Shown here: positions 1-7,943 of the stretch, piece after piece
Position numbering within the stretch: position 1 is the stretch's first letter
Layout: every line of letters starts with the position of its first letter
DNA from: Micromonospora sp. NBC_00389
Lineage (GTDB): Bacteria; Actinomycetota; Actinomycetes; Mycobacteriales; Micromonosporaceae
Reading direction: 5' to 3'
Assembly: GCF_036059255.1 (NCBI RefSeq)
Contig: NZ_CP107947.1
Span: forward strand, 7,440,001 to 7,504,000
Length of the DNA stretch: 64,000 nt
Program-made: the position numbers and the translations under genes
The notes under the pieces: model-generated
Told to the model about the DNA's origin: nothing
The model's database searches: none
What the model saw: the letters and a program-made list of their open reading frames with translations, nothing else

Positions 1-257
1 GGCGGGGCCGGCGGACGGCCGCGGGCCGCGCCGGCGAAGACCCGTGCCGCCGGCCTGGATCTGCACCCCAGAAAGCGGTACGCCGCAGCTCGGGACGGTC
101 ACGGAAGTGCTTCGAGGGGTGTACAGCAAGCGACCGGACCGTCATGATCTGATGTGTACCGCTACCGGACGCCGAACCGGTGTCAGTTCACCTTGTCGGG
201 GCCATCAGGTTCGCCCGGTGAGCGAGTTGTGGTCCTTTACCGGGGAGGGGTTGGCCC
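1..257. other. Left edge, no assigned gene
   Basis: No gene can be supported here. The first ~150 bases are open in plus frame 1, ending at a TGA near 150, so the tail of a rightward gene cut by the window edge is possible, but the translation resembles no family I know. The bases just before 258 contain a GGGGAGGGG Shine-Dalgarno tract that belongs to the downstream Crp-type gene. Confidence 0.4.
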
Positions 258-950
258 GTGGAGGTTCGCCTGCCGGAGCCGGGTGACGCGCTCACGGGTG
301 TCGAGATGTTCGCTGGGCTGGAGCCCGAGGTGCGGCAGCGGGTCATCGCCGCCGCCGTCCCGCGCACCTACCGCAAGGGTCAGTTGCTCTTCGTGGAGAA
401 CGACCCGGGCGAGTCGTTGATCGTGCTCCGCCGGGGCGCGGTGGCCGTCTTCCGCACCGCACCCACCGGCGAGCGGGCCGTGCTGTCGGTGATCCGTCCA
501 CCGGACGTGCTCGGCGAGGTCTCCCTGCTCGACGCCTCCACCCGGTCGGCCTCGGCCGAGGCCATTGAGGACTGCGCGGCGCTCGCGCTGTCCCGGGGGG
601 CGTTCATGGAGCTGGTGCACTCCAACCCGCGCATCCTGGACGCGGTGATGCGCTCGCTGGGCGGGCTGATCCGCCGGCTCACCGAGCAGAACGCCGACCA
701 CGTCTTCCTCGACCTGCCCGGTCGGGTGGCCAAGACGCTGGTCCGGCTGGCCGGCGAGAGCCAGGCGCCGATGATCACCATCGAGCTCAACCAGAGCCAG
801 CTGGCCGAGATGGCCGGCGGCTCCCGGCAGAGCGTCAACCAGGCGATCGGGTCGTTCGCCAGTCGTGGTTGGCTGCGCACCGAGGGGCGCCGGATCGTGG
901 TGACCGACGTGGCCGCGCTGCGTCGACGCGCCGGCATGAACGACCGCTGA
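258..950 (+). CDS. Crp/Fnr family transcriptional regulator
   Basis: A 230-residue cytoplasmic DNA-binding regulator of the cAMP receptor protein superfamily. Residues ~15-125 form the cyclic-nucleotide-binding beta barrel; the phosphate-binding cassette GEVSLLDASTRSASAEA at ~86-102 keeps the Glu and the Arg-Ser pair that hold cyclic nucleotide in true cAMP binders. A winged helix-turn-helix follows at ~178-215 (SQLAEMAGGSRQSVNQ). The GTG start follows a strong GGGGAGGGG site; an upstream ATG frame is not supported. Length is typical of the family. It lies 450 bases before a class III nucleotide cyclase, which makes a local cAMP circuit conceivable (inference). A 20-bp hairpin terminates it. 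Confidence 0.92.
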   Translation: MEVRLPEPGDALTGVEMFAGLEPEVRQRVIAAAVPRTYRKGQLLFVENDPGESLIVLRRGAVAVFRTAPTGERAVLSVIRPPDVLGEVSLLDASTRSASAEAIEDCAALALSRGAFMELVHSNPRILDAVMRSLGGLIRRLTEQNADHVFLDLPGRVAKTLVRLAGESQAPMITIELNQSQLAEMAGGSRQSVNQAIGSFASRGWLRTEGRRIVVTDVAALRRRAGMNDR

Positions 951-982
951 TCCCGCCCGACGGGCGACGCACCGAAACGGAC

Positions 983-1024
983 ACGACGCGGCCGGGTCAC
1001 CCGTGGGTGACCCGGCCGCGTCGT
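983..1024. terminator. Bidirectional hairpin terminator
   Basis: A perfect 20-bp inverted repeat (983-1002 against 1005-1024) with a 2-base loop lies between the convergent Crp-type gene and the small minus-strand gene ending at 1043. GC-rich stems without a long U-tract are the usual actinobacterial form. Confidence 0.85.
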
Positions 1025-1042
1025 CGCTTCACCAGCGCTGAG

Positions 1043-1240
1043 TCAGACCCCGGAGCTGCCGGGACCGGCCCACTTGTCCGGGCCCTTGCCGTCGCCGCCC
1101 GCCCCGTGGGACTGCTCGATGACGATGCCCTCGGCCTGCAGGGTGGCGAGGGTGGCGGCGTCGACGTCCACCGACTCACCCGCGGAGTGGCTGACCCCGT
1201 TGCCGTCGGTCCAGTCGCTCTCCAACTTGACGTACACCAT
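1043..1240 (-). CDS. Small conserved-looking hypothetical protein
   Basis: A 65-residue acidic protein of unknown function beginning MVYVKLESDW. It has no signal peptide or membrane segment, and a Gly-rich, hydrophilic C-terminus (GAGGDGKGPDKW). The ATG at 1240 is preceded by GGGGGACA, a plausible ribosome site; the longer frame to 1318 adds an Arg/Pro-rich extension with no site and is rejected as start. It is convergent with the Crp-type gene and divergent from the cyclase gene. I do not recognise the family. Confidence 0.7.
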   Translation of the reverse strand: MVYVKLESDWTDGNGVSHSAGESVDVDAATLATLQAEGIVIEQSHGAGGDGKGPDKWAGPGSSGV

Positions 1241-1401
1241 TGACCTGTCCCCCTGTGCTCGCTGAACGACATGTGGCTGCCTGAATCTAGTCCGTGAATG
1301 CCCGGGTGGACTGTCCACAAGCCAACAGGCCGGTACCCGACAGCCGCGTCGGCGTTGATACTTCCACTGACGGGACGCGGTGCGCGTCCGCCTGTTCGTC
1401 A

Positions 1402-4400
1402 GTGGAGGATGTCATCGCCGCGCAGTGTGGGCGCTGTGGACGCACGGCCGCCGACGGCGACCGCTTCTGCGGTGGCTGCGGTGCCGAACTGGGCGCCGTC
1501 TGCCCGCACTGTCTGCGTCCGCTCGCCTCGGACGTCACCTTCTGCACCTCGTGCGGGTCGCCCAGGCCGGGCGCGGACCGACCGGCCGCGGTCACCCCGC
1601 AGGAGGATCGCCGCCGGGTGAGCGTGCTCTTCGTCGACCTGATCGACTTCACCCCGTACGTCGAACGGGCCGACCCGGAGCAGGTCCGCGGCATGCAGAC
1701 CGGGTTCTTCTCCGCCGCCCGCCGGGTCGTCGGCCAGTACGGCGGGGTGGTGGAGAAGTACATCGGCGACGCGGTGATGGCGCTGTTCGGCGCCCCGATC
1801 GCCACCGAGACCGACGCGTTGCGCTGCGTACGGGCCGGGCTGGAGCTGCAACGGGTGCTCACCCGGTTCGCCCCCACCGGCAGCACGGAGCTGCGGTTCC
1901 GGGTCGGGGTAGCCACCGGCGAGGCGCTGGTCGACGTGGCCGCCGCCCGCGACGGCGGGCAGGCGATCGTGGCCGGCGACGTGGTCAACACGGCCTCCCG
2001 GATGCAGTCGGTCGCGCCGCCGGGCGGGGTGCTGGTCTGCGGCAGCACGCACGCGCTGACCAAGGACGCGATCCGCTACGAGGAGCAGCCCCCGGTCACG
2101 CTGCGCGGGCGGTCGTCGCCGACCGAGGTGTGGCTCGCCCTGTCCCCGCTGCGCCGCCAGCCCACCGACCGGGAGCCGGACACCACGCCGCTGGTCGACC
2201 GCGAACACGAGCTGGGCATGCTGGTCAACGCCCTGCACCGGTCACTGCGCGACAGACTGCCGCAGGTGGTGACCATCTTCGGCCGAGCCGGCATCGGCAA
2301 GAGCCGGCTGCTGCGGGAGCTCTACCGGCACACCGGTCGGCTGGTCGACGAGCCGCTGACCTGGCGGACCGGGCGGTGCCCGCCGTTCGGGGAGAACGTC
2401 ACGTTCGCCGCGCTGGCCGACATCGTGAAGTCCGAGGCCGGCATCCTGGACACCGACCCGGCCAGCAGCGCGGCGCAGCGGCTGACCGCGGCGGTCGGCG
2501 AGCTGATCGGCCCGGGCGAACGGGGCCGGGTGGTGGACGCGCTGCGACCGCTGGTCGGGCTGCCCGGCACACCGTTGCCGGCCGAGGAGGCGGAGTCGGC
2601 GTGGCGGCGCTTCCTGCTGGCGTTGGCCGCCCGCCGCCCCACCGTGCTGGTCTTCGAGGACCTGCACTGGGCCGACGACGCGATGCTGCGCTTCGTGGAG
2701 CTGCTCGGCGCGGCGGCCCGCGAGGTGCCACTGCTGCTGCTCTGCACCGCCCGGCCGGAGCTGGTCGACCGGGACCCGAGCTGGGCCGGCACCATCACCG
2801 GCTCGGTGACCATCACCCTGCCGCCGCTGCGCGACACCGGCATCGCCGCGCTGTACGCGCACATGTTCGGCCAGGCGGCGTTCTCCGCCGACATGCTGAG
2901 CCCGCTGATCGAAGTGGCCGGAGGCAACCCGCTCTACGCCCACGAGTACGTCCGGATGCTGATCGAGCAGGGCGCGCTGCGCCAGTCCGGACGGGGCTGG
3001 TCGCTGGACAAGCAGCTCGAACTGACCATGCCGGAGAGCGTGCACGCGGTGATCGCCAACCGGGTGGATCTGCTGGACGCCAAGGACCGCGCCGTGCTGC
3101 TGGCCGCCTCGGTGGTCGGGGTGCAGTTCTGGCCCGGCGCGGTGGCCGCCGCGCTGGGGCAGCCGGTCGAGTCGGTCGAGCGCTCGCTGCGTCGGCTGGA
3201 GCAGCGCGACTTCGTGCACGAGCAGGCGGCGTCGACGATGGCCGGGCAGGCGGAGTTCCGGTTCCGGCACGTGCTGGTGCGCGACGTCTGCTACCAGCGG
3301 CTGCCGCGCACCGAGCGGGTGGCCCGGCACGAGCGGGCCGCGGACTGGCTCGACGCGCTGTCGCACAGCCGCGACACCGATCTGGCCGAGGTGCTCGCCC
3401 ACCACCGCTGGGCGGCCCACGAGATCGCCCGCTCGCTCGGCATGCAGGTCCGCCGGTACGCCGGGCCGGCGCGGCAGGCGCTGCACCGGGCGGCCCGCCG
3501 GGCGTACGCGCTGCACGGGTTGGACGCGGCGGCCAGCCACGCGGGCCGAGCGCTGGGCCTGGCCGACGACAGTGACCCGCTGGGCCGGCTCCAGCTGGAG
3601 CTGCTGAGCACCGAGATCTCGTTCTACCGGGACGGCAACGGGTTCCTCTCCGGCGGTGGGCCGGAGCAGGTGCACGCGCTCGCCGACCGGTTGCTGGCAC
3701 ACGGCGACGACGCGTGCGCCGCCCGAGCGTGGACGCTGCTCGGCCAGGCCGCCTGGCTGCGCGCCGACCGGAGCGACGCGCTGGCCTGCCTGGACCGCGC
3801 GGTGCAGCTGTTCGAGCCGCTGCCGGACACCCCGCAGAAGGCCGACGCGTACGCCGAGCTGGCCCGGTTGCACATGCTCAACTACGAGCGGGACCCGGCC
3901 GTGGCGGCGGCCGACACCGCGGCCGAGATCGCCGAGCGGCTGGGCCTGACCGAGACCCGCACCAACGCCCGGATCACCGCGGCCACCGCCCGCTACCAGT
4001 CCGGCGACCGGGTGGGACTGGACGAGTTGCACGCGATCGTCGAGTTCAGCCGCGCCAATCAGCTGCTCGCGCTGCCCCGGGCCACCCAGAACCTCGCCTG
4101 GGCGATCAGGGAGGAGGGCGACTGGCTGCGCTCCAACGCCCTGCTCTCGGCCGCGCCGGCCCGCACCGCCAGCGGCCAGACCCTGACCACCAGCTACTCG
4201 GCGGAGGCGATGCTCGCCTGGTTCGACGGCGACTTCGGCCGGCTGCTCGCCGCGGCGGAGGCATTCGTGGACACTCCGACCGGCAGCTGGGACATGCAGG
4301 TACGGGGGCTGCGCTGCTGCCTGCTGGTGCTGCGCGACGACGAGGACCCGGACGACGTGGCCGCCGCCCTGGACACCGCACGGCGCAGTGGGTTCCACCG

Positions 4401-4926
4401 CCTGCACTGGACGATGCTGGGCATGGCCGCGCTGTGCCGGGCGCTGCAGGACCGCGCCGACGAGGCGGCGGAGCTGATCGAGGAGTTGGACCGGTCCTGG
4501 TCGGCGGTGCCGGCGCTGGCCAGCGGGGAGTGGATCGCCGCTGCCGCGTACGCCGCCGCCCTGGCCGGCCGGACCACCGCGGTTCGGGTCCGGGCGATGC
4601 TGGACCGGGTCGGCCACCGTACCCCGTGGTCGGAGGCGGCGCTGCGGACCGTGACGGCCGCCCTGGCCGCGGTCGACGGCGATCACCGGCGCTCGGCCGA
4701 GCTGCACCTGGCCGCCGCCGAGACCTACGGCCGGATCCCGGACGCCAGCGACCGGGTGCTGGCGCTGGCGTTCGCGGCGGCGGAGCTGACCCGTGCCGGT
4801 GACCCGGCGGCCGCCCGGGTGCCGCGCGCCGAGGTACGCACCTTCGCGCTGCGCAACGACGCCCCCGGGCTGCTCGCGCTCGCCGGCCGGCCGATCAGCC
4901 CGACCGGGCCCGCGGTGGCCTGCTGA
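1402..4926 (+). CDS. Class III nucleotide cyclase fused to AAA ATPase and TPR region
   Basis: A ~1174-residue multidomain signalling protein. Two CxxC-x11/12-CxxC zinc ribbons lie at ~9-55. A class III cyclase domain at ~70-255 has both metal Asp residues (FVDLIDF, YIGDAVMA), the Lys before GD, and the Asn/Arg transition-state pair (NTASRM), so it should be active and probably makes cAMP. A STAND-like ATPase follows, with Walker A GRAGIGKS near 293 and Walker B LVFEDLHWADD near 415, then a long helical TPR-like region to the end; no LuxR HTH is present. GTG 1402 is chosen because the zinc ribbon starts directly after it; the frame is open to GTG 1294. The domain order is common in actinobacteria; the trigger is unknown. 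Confidence 0.9.
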   Translation: MEDVIAAQCGRCGRTAADGDRFCGGCGAELGAVCPHCLRPLASDVTFCTSCGSPRPGADRPAAVTPQEDRRRVSVLFVDLIDFTPYVERADPEQVRGMQTGFFSAARRVVGQYGGVVEKYIGDAVMALFGAPIATETDALRCVRAGLELQRVLTRFAPTGSTELRFRVGVATGEALVDVAAARDGGQAIVAGDVVNTASRMQSVAPPGGVLVCGSTHALTKDAIRYEEQPPVTLRGRSSPTEVWLALSPLRRQPTDREPDTTPLVDREHELGMLVNALHRSLRDRLPQVVTIFGRAGIGKSRLLRELYRHTGRLVDEPLTWRTGRCPPFGENVTFAALADIVKSEAGILDTDPASSAAQRLTAAVGELIGPGERGRVVDALRPLVGLPGTPLPAEEAESAWRRFLLALAARRPTVLVFEDLHWADDAMLRFVELLGAAAREVPLLLLCTARPELVDRDPSWAGTITGSVTITLPPLRDTGIAALYAHMFGQAAFSADMLSPLIEVAGGNPLYAHEYVRMLIEQGALRQSGRGWSLDKQLELTMPESVHAVIANRVDLLDAKDRAVLLAASVVGVQFWPGAVAAALGQPVESVERSLRRLEQRDFVHEQAASTMAGQAEFRFRHVLVRDVCYQRLPRTERVARHERAADWLDALSHSRDTDLAEVLAHHRWAAHEIARSLGMQVRRYAGPARQALHRAARRAYALHGLDAAASHAGRALGLADDSDPLGRLQLELLSTEISFYRDGNGFLSGGGPEQVHALADRLLAHGDDACAARAWTLLGQAAWLRADRSDALACLDRAVQLFEPLPDTPQKADAYAELARLHMLNYERDPAVAAADTAAEIAERLGLTETRTNARITAATARYQSGDRVGLDELHAIVEFSRANQLLALPRATQNLAWAIREEGDWLRSNALLSAAPARTASGQTLTTSYSAEAMLAWFDGDFGRLLAAAEAFVDTPTGSWDMQVRGLRCCLLVLRDDEDPDDVAAALDTARRSGFHRLHWTMLGMAALCRALQDRADEAAELIEELDRSWSAVPALASGEWIAAAAYAAALAGRTTAVRVRAMLDRVGHRTPWSEAALRTVTAALAAVDGDHRRSAELHLAAAETYGRIPDASDRVLALAFAAAELTRAGDPAAARVPRAEVRTFALRNDAPGLLALAGRPISPTGPAVAC

Positions 4927-4933
4927 GGCCGGG

Positions 4934-5626
4934 TCAGGCGGCGACCGGTGCGGGGACGGGCTGCTTGAGCTTCTGCGCGTAGATGTCGACGTACTCCCGG
5001 CCGGAGAGCTCCATCAGCTCGTACATGATCTCGTCGGTGACCGCGCGCTCGACGAACCGGTCACCGGACAGACCGGCGTAGCGGGAGAAGTCCAGCGGGG
5101 CACCGAAGCGGATCTTCACCCGGGCGACCTTGGGGATGAGCTTGCCCGGCGGCTGGATCTCGTCGGCGTTGAGCATCACCACCGGCACCACCACCGCGCC
5201 GCTCTCCAGCGCGAGCCGGGCCACGCCGGTCTTGCCCCGGTAGAGCCGCCCGTCCGGGGAGCGGGTCCCCTCCGGGTAGATGCCGGCCACTCCCCCGGCC
5301 CGCAGCACCTGCAACTGGGTGTCCAGCGCGGCGCGGGCGGCCCGGCCGCCGGAACGGTCGACCGGGATGGTGCCGGTGCCGACGAAGAACATCTTGGTCA
5401 GCCAGCCCTTGATCCCCTTGCCGGTGAAGTACTCGGCCTTGGCCACGAAGGTGACCTTCCGCGCGGTGATCAGCGGCGTGAAGATCGAGTCGGAGAAGGA
5501 GAGGTGGTTGCTGGCCAGGATCACCGGACCGGTCGCCGGCACGTTGTGCAGGCCCTCCACCTGCGGGCGGAAGATCAGCTTGAGCAGCGGACCGAGGATG
5601 ACGTACTTCAGTAGCCAGTAGAGCAC
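4934..5626 (-). CDS. Lysophospholipid acyltransferase (PlsC family)
   Basis: A 230-residue 1-acyl-glycerol-3-phosphate acyltransferase-type enzyme that transfers acyl chains to lysophosphatidate or similar acceptors at the membrane. The catalytic HX4D motif is NHLSFSD near residue 45 and the acceptor-binding block is EGTRSPDG near 120. A hydrophobic N-terminus (YWLLKYVILGPLL) anchors it. The GTG at 5626 is chosen over the longer frame because GGAAAGGA lies 8 bases upstream and homologues begin at this segment. It matches in kind and neighbourhood the acyltransferase Rv2182c of M. tuberculosis. It is convergent with the cyclase gene (7-base gap). Confidence 0.9.
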   Translation of the reverse strand: MLYWLLKYVILGPLLKLIFRPQVEGLHNVPATGPVILASNHLSFSDSIFTPLITARKVTFVAKAEYFTGKGIKGWLTKMFFVGTGTIPVDRSGGRAARAALDTQLQVLRAGGVAGIYPEGTRSPDGRLYRGKTGVARLALESGAVVVPVVMLNADEIQPPGKLIPKVARVKIRFGAPLDFSRYAGLSGDRFVERAVTDEIMYELMELSGREYVDIYAQKLKQPVPAPVAA

Positions 5627-5690
5627 CGGCGTCCTTTCCCGTGATGTGCCCGCGACAGCGCCAAGCCCGGGAACGCCGCCGTCGCCGACG

Positions 5691-5719
5691 AGCCTACGAA
5701 GCGCGGGCCCTGACCACAA
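5691..5719 (-). promoter_or_regulatory. Putative promoter of the plsC-type gene
   Basis: On the minus strand TTGTGG (5719-5714) and TAGGCT (5696-5691) are separated by 17 bases, a good housekeeping-sigma spacing. The -10 box lies 65 bases before the GTG at 5626. Confidence 0.5.
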
Positions 5720-5761
5720 CGGACGAAGGTCGGGGCTGACGCACCGGACCGGGCCGGGTCC

Positions 5762-6223
5762 TCACCACCACAGCGCGTTGGCCGCGGTCAGCAGGGTGGC
5801 GACCGCGTAGTCCGGTGTCTGGGCCAGCATCACCGCCCGCCACAGCCGGCTCTGCGGGTTCCACCGGTGCTCCGGCAGGTACCAGACCACCACCATCTTC
5901 ACAGCGTGCACAGCCGCCATGAAGAGCGGGAAGAAGATCACCCAGTCGCCGATGTCGAACGCCAGGTCCTTCACCCGCTCGCTGGCGAAGACGGACACCG
6001 GAATCACGACCACCATGGTGGCGGCGAACGCCACACCGCTCAGGATGAACCAGGCCACCGCCCGGGTCACGTGCCGCAGGCCGAGGTCCTCCACCTCGTC
6101 CCCCGGCAGGCCCGCGGCCTCGATCACCTCGGCACGCCGCTCCTCGGGCGTCTCGCCGTCGACGTCGAGCACCCTGGCGACGGGACCGGCCAGCCAGCAG
6201 GTGACCCTCATCGCCAGATCCAT
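5762..6223 (-). CDS. Hypothetical membrane protein
   Basis: A 153-residue protein with three likely membrane segments: ~58-82 (AVAWFILSGVAFAATMVVVIP), ~95-115 (WVIFFPLFMAAVHAVKMVVV), and a weaker C-terminal one ending ALWW. Its soluble N-terminus has DGETPEERRAEVIEAAGL, a charged helix. ATG 6223 is preceded by GAGGGG; upstream residues of the open frame look non-coding. Function unknown. It follows another small membrane protein in the same direction, 41 bases apart, so the two may be co-transcribed. Confidence 0.75.
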   Translation of the reverse strand: MDLAMRVTCWLAGPVARVLDVDGETPEERRAEVIEAAGLPGDEVEDLGLRHVTRAVAWFILSGVAFAATMVVVIPVSVFASERVKDLAFDIGDWVIFFPLFMAAVHAVKMVVVWYLPEHRWNPQSRLWRAVMLAQTPDYAVATLLTAANALWW

Positions 6224-6264
6224 CCCGACCCCTCGATGCAAACCCGTGACCGACGATGGGCCAG

Positions 6265-6573
6265 CTACTCGCCCTGCTCCCGCTTCCACTGTAGGTAGTG
6301 GCGGTACAGCCTCTCTTCCCGCCTTCGCTTGCGCTTGTGCAGCACCCGGGAGGCGATGAGGAGCACGGCACCGCCGCCCAGCATCAGGTAGCCGATGATC
6401 CGGTCGTCGGGGACCTTCGGGGCTGTGCTGAACAGCAACCCCAGAAGGGTCGAGCCCAGGCCCAGATAGAGGGTGATCCCGGGTGGCGTCTGCCGGTATT
6501 CGAGGTGATGACGGTCCGCGAAGGTCTGGAGCTGCGGCGGGACGTCCAGTTCCTCGTAGTCACCACCAGCCAC
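6265..6573 (-). CDS. Small hypothetical two-TM membrane protein
   Basis: A 102-residue protein with two membrane helices (~33-52 and ~62-80) and a strongly basic C-terminal tail (HKRKRRREERLYRHYLQWKREQ), likely cytoplasmic. Two in-frame GTG codons lie two codons apart; the inner one at 6573 sits 8 bases after GGAG, while the outer one at 6579 is almost on top of it, so 6573 is chosen. Family not recognised. The gene upstream of the 153-residue membrane protein, same strand. Confidence 0.7.
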   Translation of the reverse strand: MAGGDYEELDVPPQLQTFADRHHLEYRQTPPGITLYLGLGSTLLGLLFSTAPKVPDDRIIGYLMLGGGAVLLIASRVLHKRKRRREERLYRHYLQWKREQGE

Positions 6574-6935
6574 GTGCACCTCTCCAGTCGCTGAACGGGC
6601 ACCGCCCGTCTGGATCCGGGGGTTCCAGACGGTACGCCATGGAATCGCGGCACAGCCGCCACGGCGCCCGTACGCTCGGCGACGCCGACGGGTCGACTCC
6701 TGCCGGCGAGGTGCTGGACAGCTCCATCGGGTAAACCCCTGTTAGCACTTGTTGAGCAAGAACGGACAAAGAGCCCTGCCGCGACCTGCGGCACCGGCTC
6801 TGACTTTGGAAGACGCGACACAACGCACTCCCGGAACCGGCCCCTGACGTGTCACGATTCAGAGCACGGCGTGCGGACGGACGTCGAGGGGGCTGGGGCG
6901 GCCGCGCCGAAGGCGCGTTGAGGGAGGATGTCCGG
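6574..6935. other. 360-base divergent gap with two hairpins, no gene seen
   Basis: The region separates two divergent genes and is lower in GC than its surroundings in the middle (about 6730-6770). It contains an inverted repeat with 9-bp arms at 6606-6614/6624-6632 and a compound hairpin at 6770-6801 (outer arms AGAGCC/GGCTCT, inner arms TGCCGC/GCGGCA). No ORF here has a ribosome site and coding-like composition. Promoters for both flanking genes must lie inside it. The hairpins may be leader structures or remnants of terminators of a lost gene. Confidence 0.5.
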
Positions 6936-7781
6936 GTGTCAGCGGGTGGGGCCCGCCGGGGACGGCGGGACAACGGGCTCGACGCGAGTGAGTACGCCGT
7001 CGTGGGCGACGTCGATCCGCGCGTCGGTGAGCACCTGCTCGACGTGCTGGCCGCTGGTGGGATCGCCGCCTACCTGCAACCCTCCGCCGACCTCAACCCG
7101 GTCACCCGCACCACCACCGTGCCGGCCCGCCCGGTCGACCGGCTCTACGTCGACCGCTCGCACCTGACCACCGCACGCGACTACCTCACCCAGCTCTCCG
7201 ACGAGACCGCCCCCGAGCAGCCGCCGGCCCGCGACGAGCCGGACATCGACGCCGAGTGGACCCGGATCGTGGCCGGCTTCCACAGCACCGCCACGGTCGG
7301 CGAGCGCCCGTGGCCAGCCGCGGAGGACGTGGAGGAGCGGGACGAGCCCGCCGCCGGTCCGCTGGCCCGTTCCGGCACCGACGAGGCCGGCCCGACCGCG
7401 ACCGACGTCCGCCGGCTGCCGTCCGCCACCGACATCTCCGGGATCTCGATCGGGCGTGGCACCCGCCCGGACGAGCCGTCGCTGCTGGACGGGCTGGACA
7501 CCTTCGGTGCCGACCTGCCCGACGACGAGGACGAGGACGAGGGTTACCACCCGCCCCCGCCACCGCCGCTGCCCCGGTTCTCCAAGTACGCGGTGGTCGG
7601 CGTGCTCGCGGTGGTCGTCGGGTTCGTGCTCTTCCTCTTCCCGTCGCTGCTCCCGGTGGACCGCTCGGCGGTCACGCTGTTCGGGTTCACCGGCATCCTG
7701 GCCGGTTTCGTCACCCTGATCTGGCGGCTGCGCCCCGGTGACGAGGACGACGACGACCCGGACAACGGCGCGGTCGTCTGA
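6936..7781 (+). CDS. DUF308-like C-terminal membrane protein with soluble N-domain
   Basis: A 281-residue protein of unknown role. The N-terminal ~15-95 region (VGDVDPRVGEHLLDVLAAGGIAAYLQ) resembles small domains that handle paired inputs; ~95-205 is an acidic, Pro-rich linker with DDEDEDE; two membrane helices occupy ~214-234 and ~240-262, followed by an acidic tail GDEDDDDPDNG. GTG 6936 is chosen because AGGGAGG lies 8 bases upstream; the frame is open to 6849 but that part is Arg-rich. The same architecture, often labelled DUF308, is familiar from Micromonospora. No operon partner. Confidence 0.7.
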   Translation: MSAGGARRGRRDNGLDASEYAVVGDVDPRVGEHLLDVLAAGGIAAYLQPSADLNPVTRTTTVPARPVDRLYVDRSHLTTARDYLTQLSDETAPEQPPARDEPDIDAEWTRIVAGFHSTATVGERPWPAAEDVEERDEPAAGPLARSGTDEAGPTATDVRRLPSATDISGISIGRGTRPDEPSLLDGLDTFGADLPDDEDEDEGYHPPPPPPLPRFSKYAVVGVLAVVVGFVLFLFPSLLPVDRSAVTLFGFTGILAGFVTLIWRLRPGDEDDDDPDNGAVV

Positions 7782-7852
7782 CTCCGGCGGGCCACCGCCG
7801 ACCGCATCCCGGGACGACGACGCCCCGCCCCGGGCGTAACAGTGGTGTAACT

Positions 7853-7863
7853 TACTGTCAGTA
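7853..7863. promoter_or_regulatory. Short palindrome upstream of otsA
   Basis: TACTGTCAGTA, an 11-base palindrome with one central base, lies 80 bases before the otsA start in an AT-richer stretch. It could be an operator or part of the promoter; this is weak evidence by itself. Confidence 0.25.
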
Positions 7864-7943
7864 GGAATACCGCTGTACGTCACTTCCCCCGCTGACTGAC
7901 CGGTTTTTCCTTGCTCGCGGCGGTCAGCCCTCTGCTGATCGGA

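Noticed and set aside
180..257. Possible Crp-like binding site (GTGTCAGTTCAC) before the Crp-type gene
   Set aside because: Half-sites match the consensus poorly and such short matches are frequent by chance.
2242..4707. 821-codon open frame on the minus strand
   Set aside because: It is antisense to the cyclase gene, is Arg/Gln/Gly-rich without domains, and arises from GC bias at codon positions of the real gene.
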